From Oscillospiraceae bacterium (GTDB taxonomy: Bacteria > Bacillota > Clostridia > Oscillospirales > Acutalibacteraceae), in the NCBI GenBank assembly GCA_029012165.1, contig JAQXLO010000146.1, forward strand, positions 1 to 5,621: DNA of 5,621 bases, read 5' to 3'. How positions within the stretch are numbered: the stretch's first letter is position 1; the number at the start of each line of letters is the position of its first letter. This document shows, piece after piece, positions 4,667 through 5,621 of the stretch. The notes below the pieces were generated by a model, which saw nothing but the letters and a program-made list of their open reading frames with translations, had not been told where the DNA came from and did not search any database. The position numbers and the translations under genes were made by a program.

Positions 4667-5221
4667 ATGTATTATTCCATGAACATTGCAGGCATCGAGC
4701 ATAAACTTCCCCTGTGCAAGGTCACGGACGATCTGTACATCGGCGCCTTTGTCGTGTTCGGCAACGCAAAGCTGACGGTGGCTTGTGCGAGAGAGCTGCT
4801 TAAGATCGCACCCGACTACGACTACATCATCACCGCCGAGGCGAAGGGCATTCCGCTGGCGCACGAGATGGCACGCCAAAACGAGGACGAGACCTACTTC
4901 ATTGCCCGCAAGTACCCGAAGCTGTACATGAGCGGCGTTTTTGAAGCCACCGTCCGCTCCATCACCACCGACAAGGTGCAGACGCTGTATCTGGACACGG
5001 TGGAAGCGGAGCAAATGCAGGGCAAGCGCATTCTGATCGTGGACGATGTGATCTCCACCGGCGAATCCCTCCATGCCCTCGAGGAGCTGGTCAAAAAGGC
5101 CGGCGGCAACATCGTCGGCAAAATGGCCGTCTTAGCGGAGGGCGATGCGCAGAACCGCCCGGACATCCTGTACCTGGAAAAGCTGCCGCTGTTCAACGCC
5201 GACGGCACGGTGAAAGCGTAA
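4667..5221 (+). CDS. Type I phosphoribosyltransferase family protein (adenine PRTase-like)
   Basis: Type I phosphoribosyltransferases join a base to PRPP in purine or pyrimidine salvage. A few are regulators that only bind PRPP. The 184-residue protein shows the PRPP-binding signature RILIVDDVISTGES (121-134) with Asp126, Asp127 and the TGES loop. An earlier segment, YIITAEAKGIPLAHEMA (53-69), resembles the adenine PRTase region with its Ala-x-Gly loop, and ARKYPKLYMSG (80-90) lies where Apt has its Arg-Lys segment. Substrate specificity is not certain: adenine or xanthine PRTase-like is the best guess. The ATG at 4667 has GGAGG 8 bases upstream. A TTG at 4616 in the same frame overlaps the promoter and has no ribosome site. 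It stands alone between its own promoter and a terminator-like hairpin. Confidence 0.88.
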   Translation: MYYSMNIAGIEHKLPLCKVTDDLYIGAFVVFGNAKLTVACARELLKIAPDYDYIITAEAKGIPLAHEMARQNEDETYFIARKYPKLYMSGVFEATVRSITTDKVQTLYLDTVEAEQMQGKRILIVDDVISTGESLHALEELVKKAGGNIVGKMAVLAEGDAQNRPDILYLEKLPLFNADGTVKA

Positions 5222-5248
5222 CTTTTTCATCACCAAACACGCAAAATG

Positions 5249-5298
5249 AAGCCCGGAAGAATCCGCACAAAAGCGGAATTTTTCGGGCTTGTTGGTTT
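5249..5298 (+). terminator. Terminator hairpin after the phosphoribosyltransferase gene
   Basis: An 18-position stem (5249-5266 with 5273-5290) has 15 Watson-Crick pairs, two G-U pairs and one A-A mismatch, closed by the loop ACAAAA. It begins 27 bases after the stop codon. The tail GTTGGTTT is only moderately U-rich, so termination may be incomplete, but the position between a gene end and a new promoter supports the call. Confidence 0.72.
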
Positions 5299-5333
5299 AT
5301 GCAATACGATATATATTATGAATTAAATTTACT

Positions 5334-5362
5334 TTGACAAAATTTGGAATATCTGCTATACT
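5334..5362 (+). promoter_or_regulatory. Strong sigma-A promoter of the secreted-protein gene
   Basis: TTGACA (5334-5339, perfect) and TATACT (5357-5362, 5 of 6) are 17 bases apart, with an extended -10 TGC just before TATACT. The start near 5369 leaves a leader of about 26 bases. Confidence 0.87.
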
Positions 5363-5394
5363 AAAAATAGATTATAAGGAAAGGAATGGCTGCC

Positions 5395-5621
5395 ATGACA
5401 TCCCGCCGTCATCGCTTCTTGAGGCTTGAATCCTTCGTTTTGACCATCGTATTCTTGCTATGCATGAGCGCACCGGTTTATGCTTCTTCTCACGATCTTC
5501 CTATTGAATATCTTTGGAACAAGTACGACTACATGAAGCCGCAGCAGCTGCTCTATAATGCTCTGCCCCATGAGTATTTGGCGGGGTACTATTCCGAGGA
5601 CGGCTCCGAGATCACAATTAC
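5395..5621 (+). CDS. Secreted protein of unknown family, N-terminal part (runs off window)
   Basis: An open frame runs from 5395 to the window end without a stop (75 complete codons). The start is a classical signal peptide: basic n-region MTSRRHRFLR, hydrophobic core FVLTIVFLLC, and a probable signal peptidase I site after APVYA (about residue 30), followed by SSHD. The cysteine in the core is not in a good lipobox, so a lipoprotein is less likely. The mature part begins SHDLPIEYLWNKYDYMKP and is rich in Tyr and acidic residues; I do not recognise its family. AAAGGA ends 9 bases before this ATG. An in-frame ATG at 5386, adding three residues, is a possible alternative. The gene has its own strong promoter, and no function can be assigned from this fragment. 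Confidence 0.85.
   Translation, partial: MTSRRHRFLRLESFVLTIVFLLCMSAPVYASSHDLPIEYLWNKYDYMKPQQLLYNALPHEYLAGYYSEDGSEITI

Noticed and set aside
4496..5074. 192-codon open frame on the minus strand opposite the phosphoribosyltransferase gene
   Set aside because: Antisense shadow running across the promoter region, while the plus-strand frame has promoter, ribosome site and the PRPP motif.

Overview
The window looks like a chromosomal core region of a moderately GC-rich Firmicute, most likely a gut-type Clostridia/Oscillospirales relative. This is inferred from protein style (FtsY, DnaA, SmpB, an extended YhbY), GC-rich coding next to AT-rich intergenic DNA, strong Shine-Dalgarno sites, and four near-consensus sigma-A promoters that all have a 17-base spacer. 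The species cannot be named from sequence alone.

Left block (1-4017, all minus strand): dnaA, ftsY, rdgB (XTP/dITP pyrophosphatase), yhbY (CRM-domain ribosome-assembly protein), smpB and the 5' part of ssrA (tmRNA) follow one another. dnaA-ftsY-rdgB-yhbY are tightly packed (28-base gap, 4-base overlap, 3-base gap) and look like one operon read from a TTGAAA/TATAAT promoter at 4087-4115. smpB has its own perfect TTGACA/TATAAT promoter, whose -35 box contains the yhbY stop codon. smpB and tmRNA together make the trans-translation system that rescues stalled ribosomes, and the tmRNA runs off the left edge. dnaA is not followed by dnaN.

Middle block (4018-4666, about 650 bases without a recognised protein gene): this holds the divergent dnaA promoter and, on the plus strand, the most unusual part of the window. 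Three TCTTAA motifs lie exactly 11 and 22 bases apart, next to or overlapping a TTGCTT/TATACT promoter. Directly after it come four consecutive stem-loops (4319-4471) with C-rich loops and linkers, one of which resembles the 3' end of 16S rRNA. I read this as a candidate regulated, structured non-coding RNA. Downstream are a GGAGG-loop hairpin and a possible broken small hydrophobic ORF.

Right block (4667-5621, plus strand): a stand-alone type I phosphoribosyltransferase gene with its own promoter and a long terminator-like hairpin, then another strong promoter driving the beginning of a secreted protein of unknown family that is cut by the window end.
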